In this document: one piece after another, positions 1 to 5,423 of the stretch
Position numbering within the stretch: position 1 is the stretch's first letter
Layout: each line of letters begins with the position of its first letter
NCBI GenBank assembly: GCA_028702365.1
Contig: JAQVOZ010000112.1
Span: 1-5,423, forward strand
Reading direction: 5' to 3'
From: Candidatus Omnitrophota bacterium
GTDB taxonomy: Bacteria > Omnitrophota > Gorgyraeia > Duberdicusellales > 4484-171
DNA length: 5,423 bases
Notes under the pieces: model-generated
The model's input: the letters and a program-made list of their open reading frames with translations, nothing else
Told to the model about the DNA's origin: nothing
Databases searched by the model: none
Translations under genes and position numbers: made by a program

Positions 1-660
1 ATGCGTGCAGTAAGCCGGGTGCTTTCTGATTTTGCAGCCTGCGCAGGTTCACCAAAATTTTTAGGCATATCAATAGGCATTTCTCATCCGGTAAGTAAAA
101 ATAATCTTAAAGAAATACTGGAAGGAGTAATTTATTTAAGCAAAAAATATGACTTTAGCCTTGTAGGCGGGGATACCGCTTATGCTAATAAGCTTATTTT
201 GGATGTTTGGGGTGTTGGCGTTAGCGATAAATTTATAAAAAGAAGCACTGCCCAAGAAGGAGACTATATTTTTATAACTGGCGCATTAGGCAAACGCAAA
301 TTTAACGAAATTTTCACCCCGCGCCTTAAGGAGGCAAAATACCTTGCTTCAAACTTTAAAATTAATTCAATGATTGATATTTCTGACGGATTTACGCTTG
401 ATCTTTATAGGCTGCTTAAGGAAAGCAATAAGGGGGCGCTTTTATACAAAAAAAATATCCCGATAAACAAAATGAGCGAACTTTACAGGGGGGAAGATTA
501 CGAATTGATTTTTACAGTTTCAAAAGATGAGAAGAGGCTGGATTTATTAAAGTCTAAATTTTATTTTGTCGGAACAGTTAAAAACAAGCTGTTTGGCTAT
601 AAGATGACTGATAATAAAAAAATCTGTAATGTAAGTCTCAGGGGTTATACCCATTTTTGA
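1..660 (+). CDS. thiL: Thiamine-monophosphate kinase ThiL, 5'-partial
   Basis: ThiL phosphorylates thiamine monophosphate with ATP to give the cofactor thiamine pyrophosphate in the cytoplasm. Visible family motifs, counted from base 1, are LSD (residues 8-10), GGDT (56-59), RS followed by GDYIFITG (81-94), PR (107-108), DISDG (126-130), GEDYEL (164-169) and a terminal GYTHF like the GYDHF end of E. coli ThiL. The conserved aspartates are the Mg/ATP ligands of this fold. Although base 1 begins an ATG, residues 1-10 align with the family's internal 'ALAVNLSD' segment. About 70 N-terminal residues, including the GDDA metal-binding motif, therefore lie upstream, and this ATG is probably an internal Met or Met-containing codon rather than the start. 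The protein also looks compact: the spacers between ITG and PR and between DISDG and GEDYEL are shorter than in E. coli ThiL as I recall it. The usual GGEDYEL reads RGEDYEL. The stop lies 14 nt before the preferred tsaE start. Confidence 0.9.
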   Translation: MRAVSRVLSDFAACAGSPKFLGISIGISHPVSKNNLKEILEGVIYLSKKYDFSLVGGDTAYANKLILDVWGVGVSDKFIKRSTAQEGDYIFITGALGKRKFNEIFTPRLKEAKYLASNFKINSMIDISDGFTLDLYRLLKESNKGALLYKKNIPINKMSELYRGEDYELIFTVSKDEKRLDLLKSKFYFVGTVKNKLFGYKMTDNKKICNVSLRGYTHF

Positions 661-674
661 AAAGATTTAGCAAT

Positions 675-1121
675 ATGATAAAAAAATACAGCTTATCTGC
701 CATAGAAACAGTTGCGCTTGGTGAAAATTTTTCTGGTAATCTTAAGGCAAGGGATGTCGTTGTCCTTGAAGGCGCACTCGGCGGCGGAAAAACTACATTT
801 ATAAAAGGCATATTGCAGGGATTAAAAGTTAAATGCAGGGTTTTAAGCCCAACGTTTACCCTTGTGCGCCATTATACGAATAATAATCTTCATATCTATC
901 ATATAGATTTGTACCGTTTAAACGAAAACGAAATTTTTGATTTCGGTATAGAAGATTTTTTATATGCAAGAAACGGCATAACCCTTATCGAATGGGGGGA
1001 GAAAATTGAGCATTGCTTATCTACGTATCTTAAAGTAGTATTTTCTATTCTCGGAGAAGAAAGGAGAGAAATCAAATTTTCATCCAAAGGTTATAAGGAA
1101 AACAAGCTTTCATTAGGATAA
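675..1121 (+). CDS. tsaE: tRNA t6A biosynthesis ATPase TsaE (YjeE family)
   Basis: TsaE is the small cytoplasmic ATPase that works with TsaB and TsaD to place threonylcarbamoyl on A37 of ANN-decoding tRNAs. From the ATG at 675 the protein has 148 residues, normal for the family. It shows a Walker A loop GALGGGKTT (33-41, Lys39), SPTF (58-61), HIDLYRL (76-82, with the Walker-B-like Asp78) and IEWGE (105-109) with the conserved Trp107. The Walker A carries Gly where the family usually has Ala (G-x-L-G-A-G-K-T), a mild change. Start choice: an in-frame TTG at 657, overlapping the thiL stop, would add six residues. I prefer ATG 675 because family members begin about ten residues before the S-x-x-E-T segment seen at 8-12, and because a weak GAAAAG (659-664) sits 10 nt upstream. 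The gene is followed by tsaB after 2 nt. Confidence 0.95.
   Translation: MIKKYSLSAIETVALGENFSGNLKARDVVVLEGALGGGKTTFIKGILQGLKVKCRVLSPTFTLVRHYTNNNLHIYHIDLYRLNENEIFDFGIEDFLYARNGITLIEWGEKIEHCLSTYLKVVFSILGEERREIKFSSKGYKENKLSLG
1115..1118 (+). promoter_or_regulatory. Shine-Dalgarno site of tsaB
   Basis: AGGA lies 5 nt before the tsaB ATG at 1124, inside the final codons of tsaE. It is the only start in this window with a clear, normally spaced Shine-Dalgarno core, and it supports both the tsaB start and translational coupling to tsaE. Confidence 0.6.
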
Positions 1122-1123
1122 AA

Positions 1124-1795
1124 ATGAATATTTTGGCTATAGATTCATCATCGGAAAATCTTTCAATCAGCATGCTCAATCGGGGCAATGTCTTATTTGA
1201 TTTTAACCGTTGCCTTAAATTTGGCGCCTCCAAGCTTGTATCTTTTATCGATGGCAATCTTCGTAAATATCATATAAATTTAGATGATATAGATGTTTTT
1301 GCGCTTGGCATGGGCCCTGGTTCTTTTACCGGGCTTAGGGCGTCTTTTAGCGTGGTTAAGGCATTTATGATAGCTTTAAGGAAACCCGCGGTATGCGTAG
1401 AAAGTTTTTATTCTATGGCCTATCCTTTTATCGGCAAACACAGAAAAATTGCGGTTATTTCAGATGCAAGAAGGGGCCTTGTGTATGCCGCAACGTTTCT
1501 GTCGGAGAGGGGCTTGCTTAAAAAGGAAACAAAGACAAGCCTTACTATATTGAAGGATTTTGCGCATAGTAAATCAGGATATTTTTTTATAACTTATGAC
1601 GAACATTTATACAGGGAATTATCTGAAATAAATCCTAAAATAAATTTTAATCAAAAAACAGTTTATCCCAAGGCAAAATATTATTTAGAAATCGCACAGA
1701 ATCTGGCTGGCAAAAAGAGATTTGTCGGTATCGATAATTTAAAGCCTTTATACTTGCATCCAAAAACATGTCAGGTAAGAAATGTTAAGATATAG
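1124..1795 (+). CDS. tsaB: tRNA t6A biosynthesis scaffold protein TsaB (YeaZ family)
   Basis: TsaB is an ASKHA-fold protein without known catalysis of its own. It dimerises with TsaD and recruits TsaE so that t6A can be formed on tRNA. The 223-residue protein has the typical opening MNILAIDSSS, then the hallmark GPGSFTGLR (64-72), DARRG (114-118) followed by VYAA, and a C-terminal PLYLHPK (208-214) matching the family's 'PxYLR' ending. Length is normal. The family's usual His-Ser pair ahead of the first helix ('HSExLLPxID') is replaced by Ala-Ser in FGASKLVSFID (33-43). This probably matters little, since TsaB is not a metal enzyme. The ATG at 1124 follows tsaE by 2 nt with AGGA at good spacing. 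TsaD, the catalytic partner, is not in the window and must be encoded elsewhere. Confidence 0.94.
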   Translation: MNILAIDSSSENLSISMLNRGNVLFDFNRCLKFGASKLVSFIDGNLRKYHINLDDIDVFALGMGPGSFTGLRASFSVVKAFMIALRKPAVCVESFYSMAYPFIGKHRKIAVISDARRGLVYAATFLSERGLLKKETKTSLTILKDFAHSKSGYFFITYDEHLYRELSEINPKINFNQKTVYPKAKYYLEIAQNLAGKKRFVGIDNLKPLYLHPKTCQVRNVKI

Positions 1796-1803
1796 TATAT
1801 GGT

Positions 1804-1822
1804 GTTTAACTTTAATTTAAAC
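1804..1822. repeat. Inverted repeat just upstream of alr
   Basis: GTTTAA (1804-1809) and its exact reverse complement TTAAAC (1817-1822) are separated by 7 nt and end 4 nt before the alr ATG, inside the 31-nt tsaB-alr gap. It occupies the place where a Shine-Dalgarno would sit. It could be a protein-binding site or a weak hairpin near the start, but in AT-rich sequence a 6-bp repeat of A/T-heavy bases can also arise by chance. Confidence 0.3.
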
Positions 1823-1826
1823 TAAT

Positions 1827-2972
1827 ATGTTTAGACCTTTATGGATAGAGGTAGATTTAAAAGCTTTGCGGGAGAACTTTAATAACATAAGAAAGTCGCT
1901 TGGCCCTGGCGTAAAAATAATTGCAACCATAAAACAACAGGCTTACGGCCACGGTTTGATTCCCGTTGCAAGGGAGTTATCTTATCTTAACGTAGATTGT
2001 TTTGGTGTCGGGTCAATCGAAGAAGCGGTTTCTCTGAGAGAAAATGGATTCAAGGAGCCGATACTTACCATAAGCGCTATACTCCCTGAATATGTGGAGG
2101 AAATTCCAAGATACAAAATAACACCAACTATTGCCGATTTAGATTTTGCAAAAAAGCTTAATATGGCAGCTGCGAAATCTAATGTTTGCGTGCCGGTGCA
2201 CGTTAAAATTGATACCGGCATGGGCAGGCTTGGCCTGTATTATAAAGAAGCCTATGGCCTTATACGTAAATTAAAGCGTCTTAAAGCAATTAACGTAGAA
2301 GGTATTTATACGCATTTTCCGTCCGCTGATACCGACCCTGATTTTACCAATTTCCAGATAAATGTATTTAATAAATTTATTTTGCGCCTTAAAAAAGAAG
2401 GTATTGTTTTCAAGTATCAGCACTGTGCGAACAGCCTGGGAGTTGAGCGTTACCCGCATTCACATTTTAATATAGTGCGTCCGGGCCTTATACTTTACGG
2501 AATTAAGCCTTCCATGGAAACCCCTCTTAAGCTTAAGCCGGTACTTTCTCTTAAATCAAAAACTATATTCATAAAAAAGATAAAAAAAGGCATGAGTGTA
2601 AGCTATGGCAGGACGTTTGTTGCGGCCAAGCCTCTTAATATCGCAACTGTTTCCATAGGTTACGCTGACGGATACCCCTGGTCATTATCAAACAATGCTA
2701 AAACAATAATAGAGGACAGTTTTTTTAATCTTGTTGGAAGAGTTTGCATGGACCATATAATGGTAAATTTAGGAAGCAACTCAGAAATAAAAGTAGCAGA
2801 AGAAGTGGTTTTAATCGGGGAGAAGAACAATTTAAAAATAACTGCAGAAGAAGTAGCAGCATGGGCTAAAACTATTCCTTATGAAATAGTAAGCAGGCTT
2901 TCCCTGAAAATACCAAGGCTGTACAAAAACGCAAGCGAAAAACAGCTCCATTTTCTTAAGAGCCAGTCTTAA
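1827..2972 (+). CDS. alr: Alanine racemase, PLP-dependent (fold III)
   Basis: Alr interconverts L- and D-alanine and supplies D-Ala for peptidoglycan; it acts in the cytoplasm as a homodimer with PLP. The 381-residue protein is complete. The N-terminal TIM barrel has Lys36, which binds PLP, in IKQQAYGHG (35-43) with Tyr40. It continues with DTGMGRLG (129-136, Arg134), YTHF..AD (161-168), HCANS (199-203) and NIVRPGLILYG (215-225, Arg218). The C-terminal beta domain has SYGRTF (259-264), the catalytic-tyrosine motif SIGYADG (276-282, Tyr279), GRVCMDH (304-310, Met308) and PYEIV (351-355), which holds the entryway Tyr352. Oddities are QQ after the lysine where AN or AD is usual, His310 for the usual Gln, and SLKIPR for SYRVPR near the end. 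The catalytic Lys and Tyr are both present, so activity is expected. The ATG at 1827 has no recognisable Shine-Dalgarno. The gene is 31 nt after tsaB, probably the same transcript. Confidence 0.96.
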   Translation: MFRPLWIEVDLKALRENFNNIRKSLGPGVKIIATIKQQAYGHGLIPVARELSYLNVDCFGVGSIEEAVSLRENGFKEPILTISAILPEYVEEIPRYKITPTIADLDFAKKLNMAAAKSNVCVPVHVKIDTGMGRLGLYYKEAYGLIRKLKRLKAINVEGIYTHFPSADTDPDFTNFQINVFNKFILRLKKEGIVFKYQHCANSLGVERYPHSHFNIVRPGLILYGIKPSMETPLKLKPVLSLKSKTIFIKKIKKGMSVSYGRTFVAAKPLNIATVSIGYADGYPWSLSNNAKTIIEDSFFNLVGRVCMDHIMVNLGSNSEIKVAEEVVLIGEKNNLKITAEEVAAWAKTIPYEIVSRLSLKIPRLYKNASEKQLHFLKSQS

Positions 2973-3020
2973 TCAAGGTTCTAATCTGTCGCCTGAAATT
3001 TAATTTTTATCCTGATTTAA
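2973..3020. other. Spacer between convergent alr and lptG
   Basis: This 48-nt gap separates the two operon ends. It contains no GC-rich hairpin with a T run on either strand. It does hold an imperfect direct repeat: CCTGAAATTTAATT (2992-3005) and CCTGATTTAATT (3011-3022), the second copy running into the lptG stop codon. The function is unknown, and the repeat may be incidental. Confidence 0.5.
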
Positions 3021-4109
3021 TTATTTAAGAACGATAAGCCCGGTTACTCCGGCGCTTACAAAAAATAGAGGAGCCAGCCATGGGCAGAAGTTCGCAAGTA
3101 TTAACCCGCCTTTACCAAGAGCTATTCCAAAATACATAAAAGTATAATAAACGAAGCTGCATATTATGCCTACACCAAGAGAGGAGAACCCGGCGCGCCT
3201 CTTTTTTATTTCTAGAGCAAGCGGCAAAATTCCTATTACCATAAACAAAGTTGAAAGCGGTTCAACAATTTTTCTATTGTAATCTATTGTAAGATTAGCC
3301 AATTTATCAAAAGCCTTTACCTGTTTTAACTGCCGGATTTCTTTTCTTAGGTTTTTCAATGAAGAAAATTGGAAAAGGATACTTTTCTTAAAAATCAGCG
3401 CTTCCGGTTTCTCGTCAAGTTTTATTTCTTTTCTAGCCCAATATTCAGGCGTGCCGGTTATGTTTCCTGCATCGTCAAGTTTATATTCCATTATATCTCG
3501 TGCCTTCCATTTATTATTTTCGTAAACCATATTTTTTACTATGGTTTTTTTTGTGATATTATTCTTTTCATTTTCCTCAAACATTATCACGTCGGATAAT
3601 GTTTTTTTCTGCGGAGAAAATTTTCCAACAAAGAAAATCATGTCCGCTGAAGAAAAAGCAAGGTTTGTTTCTTCCGACTGTGGGGAGTAATTTTTCCTTA
3701 TTGAATGCATCTTTATGTCTTCCATTTTTTTTTGTGCGCCCAGAAGTATTTTTTCCTGTATAAAAAAAGAGCCGGATGAGATTGTAACCGCAAAAAATAT
3801 TATGGGAAAAGCTACCCTCAGAACGCTTATGCCGGAAGCGCGCATGCTCAAAACTTCATTATGACGGTTCAGTTCGCCAAAAGTATAAAAAACACTTATT
3901 GGCAGAGAAAACGGGCTTACGGTTAAAAATATCATAGGAATCATATTAAGATAATAAGAAATAAGTGTATTTATCGGCGGCTTGGATTTTAAGATATCAG
4001 AGAGGGTGTAGGAAATATCTATAATAAAATAAAGCGTAATGAAAACGCCTAGTATAAATAAGTAGCAGAAAAGAATATTTTTTAATATGTATTTATCTAA
4101 AATGCGCAT
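3021..4109 (-). CDS. lptG: LPS export permease LptG (YjgP/YjgQ family)
   Basis: LptG pairs with LptF in the inner-membrane LptB2FG ABC transporter, which extracts lipopolysaccharide and passes it to the periplasmic LptC/LptA bridge. The 362-residue length fits the family. Three N-terminal membrane helices (about 12-34, 52-77, 97-117) are followed by a soluble periplasmic region (about 118-250), a charged linker helix (251-280), and three C-terminal helices (about 283-301, 310-331, 341-361). Family segments visible are NRHNEVLSMRASGIS (81-95), the cytoplasmic coupling region, and IDYNRKIVEPLSTL (275-288). I call it LptG rather than LptF by its second position in the pair, as in E. coli; sequence alone separates the two paralogs less firmly. 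The start ATG overlaps the 3' end of lptF by 17 nt, and both paralogs open with nearly the same M-x-IL-x-x-YILK, which supports the start. An in-frame TAG eight codons upstream excludes a longer form. Confidence 0.9.
   Translation of the reverse strand: MRILDKYILKNILFCYLFILGVFITLYFIIDISYTLSDILKSKPPINTLISYYLNMIPMIFLTVSPFSLPISVFYTFGELNRHNEVLSMRASGISVLRVAFPIIFFAVTISSGSFFIQEKILLGAQKKMEDIKMHSIRKNYSPQSEETNLAFSSADMIFFVGKFSPQKKTLSDVIMFEENEKNNITKKTIVKNMVYENNKWKARDIMEYKLDDAGNITGTPEYWARKEIKLDEKPEALIFKKSILFQFSSLKNLRKEIRQLKQVKAFDKLANLTIDYNRKIVEPLSTLFMVIGILPLALEIKKRRAGFSSLGVGIICSFVYYTFMYFGIALGKGGLILANFCPWLAPLFFVSAGVTGLIVLK
3035..3058 (-). terminator. Candidate weak hairpin at the lptG 3' end
   Basis: On the plus strand TAAGCCCGG (3035-3043), loop TTACT (3044-3048) and CCGG-C-GCTTA (3049-3058) form a nine-pair stem with one bulged C (3053). 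Read in the lptG direction, the stem is followed by TCGTTCTTAAAT, which is only partly T-rich. It overlaps the last dozen or so lptG codons. It may end or stabilise the lptG message, but the missing clean T run and the coding overlap make it doubtful. Read in the alr direction it is followed by A-rich sequence, so it is not a terminator there. Confidence 0.22.
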
Positions 4110-5184
4110 TTTTATACAAAAAGAAGCCTCCTATGGCGGCTATTGCTATATTTGGAAACCACATACCCAAGAAAGGGTCCAGTAGGCGGTATTCTATAAG
4201 AGTTTCGGCAGGTATAAAGAGAAGAAAATATACAAGCGCAGTAAAAGCCGCGATTCCGAAATTTATTGATTTTTCCCTGTGCCTCACAAGAAGCGAAACT
4301 CCAAAGCCGAGCAACGTAAAGGTGAGCATAGAGAAAGAAAAACTTATTCGTTTATGCAGTTCCGCTTCCAGCTCTCTTGTGCCAACCCCCAGCTGTTTAT
4401 AGTTTTTTATTTTTTCCAGCAGTTCTTTGATGTACATATCTGCCGGCTTTTTTTCTACCTTCACCGTCTTTTTGTCGGAGATAGGTATGTCCATAAAAAA
4501 TATTTCAAAATTAAGGCGGAATAATTCTTTTTTGTCGTTGGCGGAATTTTCGTCCCTGAAGCCGTTTTCAAGCTTCATTTTAAGGATATTTTTTTCAACA
4601 ACAAATTCTCCTTTTTTTGCGTAAGTTACGCGGCTGACACCTTCTTTGTCGCTTACTTCATAAATAAATATATTTTTTAATTTGTTTTCGTCTTTATCTG
4701 ATACGTAAAGGATGTAGTTAGGGAAAGTTTCCATAAATACTCCGGGCTCTATCAGTGAAGAAATATTTTTAGATTGCACATTTTTCATCTGCACACGATA
4801 GCTATAATGGAAATAAGGGTCGATTTTATCATTTATGACATAAAGGCAAAGAGAGAACATAAAACCAATAATCAGAAAAATGTTAAGCAGTTTAAGGGAT
4901 GAAACTCCGGCCACATTCATCGCAACTATTTCGTTGTCGGAAATAACTCTGCCCATAGACAAAAGAATACCGAACAGAAAAGAAAACGGCAGGGTGTAAC
5001 GCAGTAGATTTACCAGGTATGGCGCGCATATTTTTAAGGCCATACCCAGGTCCATACCCTTTTTTATGACCATCTGGGAAGCCATCATCAGATTTACAAG
5101 CAGCATCAATAGAGTTGCAAAAAGCAGAGAAAAGAAAAAGGTAGTAAAAAAATCCTTTAAAATGTAATTACGTAATATTTTCAT
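4093..5184 (-). CDS. lptF: LPS export permease LptF (YjgP/YjgQ family)
   Basis: LptF is the other membrane half of LptB2FG and is paralogous to LptG next to it. At 363 residues it is full length. Membrane helices lie at about 12-34, 55-77 and 98-117, then a periplasmic beta-rich region (about 118-250), a charged helix (250-279), and helices at about 281-299, 307-326 and 338-357. Family marks are SDNEIVAMNVAGVS (82-95), the cytoplasmic segment thought to touch the LptB ATPase, and ELHKRISFSFSML (275-287), matching the 'E-x-H-x-R' start of the second membrane bundle. The family often has a Pro shortly after that Arg; here the segment reads ISFSFS. The ATG at 5184 is 6 nt past the comF stop with no visible Shine-Dalgarno, so translation probably depends on coupling. 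LptB, LptA and LptC are not in the window. Calling it LptF rests partly on gene order. Confidence 0.9.
   Translation of the reverse strand: MKILRNYILKDFFTTFFFSLLFATLLMLLVNLMMASQMVIKKGMDLGMALKICAPYLVNLLRYTLPFSFLFGILLSMGRVISDNEIVAMNVAGVSSLKLLNIFLIIGFMFSLCLYVINDKIDPYFHYSYRVQMKNVQSKNISSLIEPGVFMETFPNYILYVSDKDENKLKNIFIYEVSDKEGVSRVTYAKKGEFVVEKNILKMKLENGFRDENSANDKKELFRLNFEIFFMDIPISDKKTVKVEKKPADMYIKELLEKIKNYKQLGVGTRELEAELHKRISFSFSMLTFTLLGFGVSLLVRHREKSINFGIAAFTALVYFLLFIPAETLIEYRLLDPFLGMWFPNIAIAAIGGFFLYKNAHFR
4127..4132 (-). promoter_or_regulatory. AGGAGG upstream of lptG, unusually distant
   Basis: On the minus strand a perfect AGGAGG, within the lptF Gly-Gly codons, is followed by 17 nt and then the lptG ATG. 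Normal spacing is about 5-9 nt. No ATG, GTG or TTG in the lptG frame lies closer to it; a TTG 7 nt after it is in the lptF frame. It may aid re-initiation at the overlapping start, or simply reflect the Gly codons. Confidence 0.3.
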
Positions 5185-5190
5185 TATATT

Positions 5191-5423
5191 CTATGTTTTT
5201 GAAAAAGTTATTATTGTAACCAAAGCCCCTTTTTCTTGCAGGCCGAAGGCGCATTCTTTAACGGTTGAACCGGTAGTAAAGATGTCATCCAGGAGCATAA
5301 TTTTTTTATTTTCCAATTTTTCCTGCACACTGAAAATCCCTTTTATATTGTTTCGGCGGGATTTATTATCCAATTTTGTCTGGGATAAGCTTTCCCTGGT
5401 AGCATAGATTATATCATCTTTAA
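5191..5423 (-). CDS. ComF-family phosphoribosyltransferase, C-terminal part
   Basis: The reading frame stays open to the right edge of the window, so the N-terminal part (including any zinc-finger-like domain) is missing. The 77 visible residues contain the ComF-type pattern: TRESLSQ, then L-x-x-x-x-R-x-x-NIKGIFSV, then a beta strand leading into the PRPP-binding loop IMLLDDIFTTGSTV, then a helix and a final strand ending FSKT. The paired Asp and the TTGST loop bind the ribose-phosphate of PRPP in type I phosphoribosyltransferases. In competent bacteria ComF helps take up single-stranded DNA; in many others its role is unknown, so uptake should not be assumed. A TTG at 5373 is in frame, but the conserved TRESLSQ segment lies upstream of it, so it is not the start. 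The stop is 6 nt before lptF, consistent with one operon. Confidence 0.85.
   Translation of the reverse strand, partial: KDDIIYATRESLSQTKLDNKSRRNNIKGIFSVQEKLENKKIMLLDDIFTTGSTVKECAFGLQEKGALVTIITFSKT

Noticed and set aside
488..493. Run of six G in thiL as a possible frameshift site
   Set aside because: Conserved ThiL sequence continues in the same frame on both sides, so no frameshift is needed.
657..674. TTG at 657 as the tsaE start
   Set aside because: It would add six residues before the usual family N-terminus and is a rarer start codon than the nearby ATG at 675, though it cannot be excluded.
899..1257. Two minus-strand open frames opposite tsaE and tsaB (899-1087 and 1072-1257)
   Set aside because: They lie antisense to well-supported genes, show no recognisable motif and are explained by the AT-rich coding strand opposite.
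1791..1796. TATAGT as a -10 box for an alr promoter
   Set aside because: No acceptable -35 hexamer lies 16-18 nt upstream, and such hexamers are expected by chance in AT-rich DNA.
1982..2459. Minus-strand open frames within alr (1982-2221 and 2271-2459)
   Set aside because: The plus strand encodes conserved Alr motifs throughout this stretch; the antisense frames have no family resemblance.
2956..2972. Hairpin TTAAGA-GCCAG-TCTTAA at the end of alr, considered as a terminator
   Set aside because: The stem is only six AT-rich pairs and no T run follows.
3369..3599. Plus-strand open frame opposite lptG
   Set aside because: Its hydrophobic look comes from antisense reading of lptG; no ribosome site or motif supports it.
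4133..4624. Three overlapping plus-strand open frames opposite lptF
   Set aside because: They overlap one another in different frames and are antisense to a conserved permease gene.

Overview
The window looks like ordinary core-metabolism and envelope DNA from an AT-rich, diderm (Gram-negative-type) bacterium. The diderm call rests on a complete LptF/LptG permease pair, which is only useful to a cell with an outer membrane. I cannot name the lineage with certainty. The AT-rich codon choice, scarce Shine-Dalgarno sites and gene mix would suit an uncultured candidate phylum such as Omnitrophota or Elusimicrobiota, but this is a low-confidence impression from memory.

Left half, plus strand (1-2972): a tight run of four genes. 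They are thiL (5' end outside the window), tsaE, tsaB and alr. Gaps are 14, 2 and 31 nt, so the first three are almost certainly one transcript and alr probably belongs to it. TsaE and TsaB are partners in making the tRNA modification t6A together with TsaD and TsaC, neither of which is in the window. ThiL makes thiamine pyrophosphate. Alr makes D-alanine for peptidoglycan.

Right half, minus strand (5423-3021): a three-gene run reading inward from the right edge. It holds a ComF-type phosphoribosyltransferase (N-terminus outside the window), lptF and lptG. The comF-lptF gap is 6 nt and lptF and lptG overlap by 17 nt, so this is one operon. LptF and LptG are the membrane subunits of the ABC machine that pulls lipopolysaccharide out of the inner membrane.

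The two operons converge on a 48-nt spacer (2973-3020) with no convincing intrinsic terminator. The only GC-rich hairpin nearby lies inside the last codons of lptG. No RNA gene, insertion sequence, CRISPR array, phage gene or gene-free stretch above 50 nt is visible. I found no undescribed system. The points worth a second look are small: a shortened ThiL, an altered flank of the Alr catalytic lysine, an inverted repeat at the alr start, and odd ribosome-binding sites.
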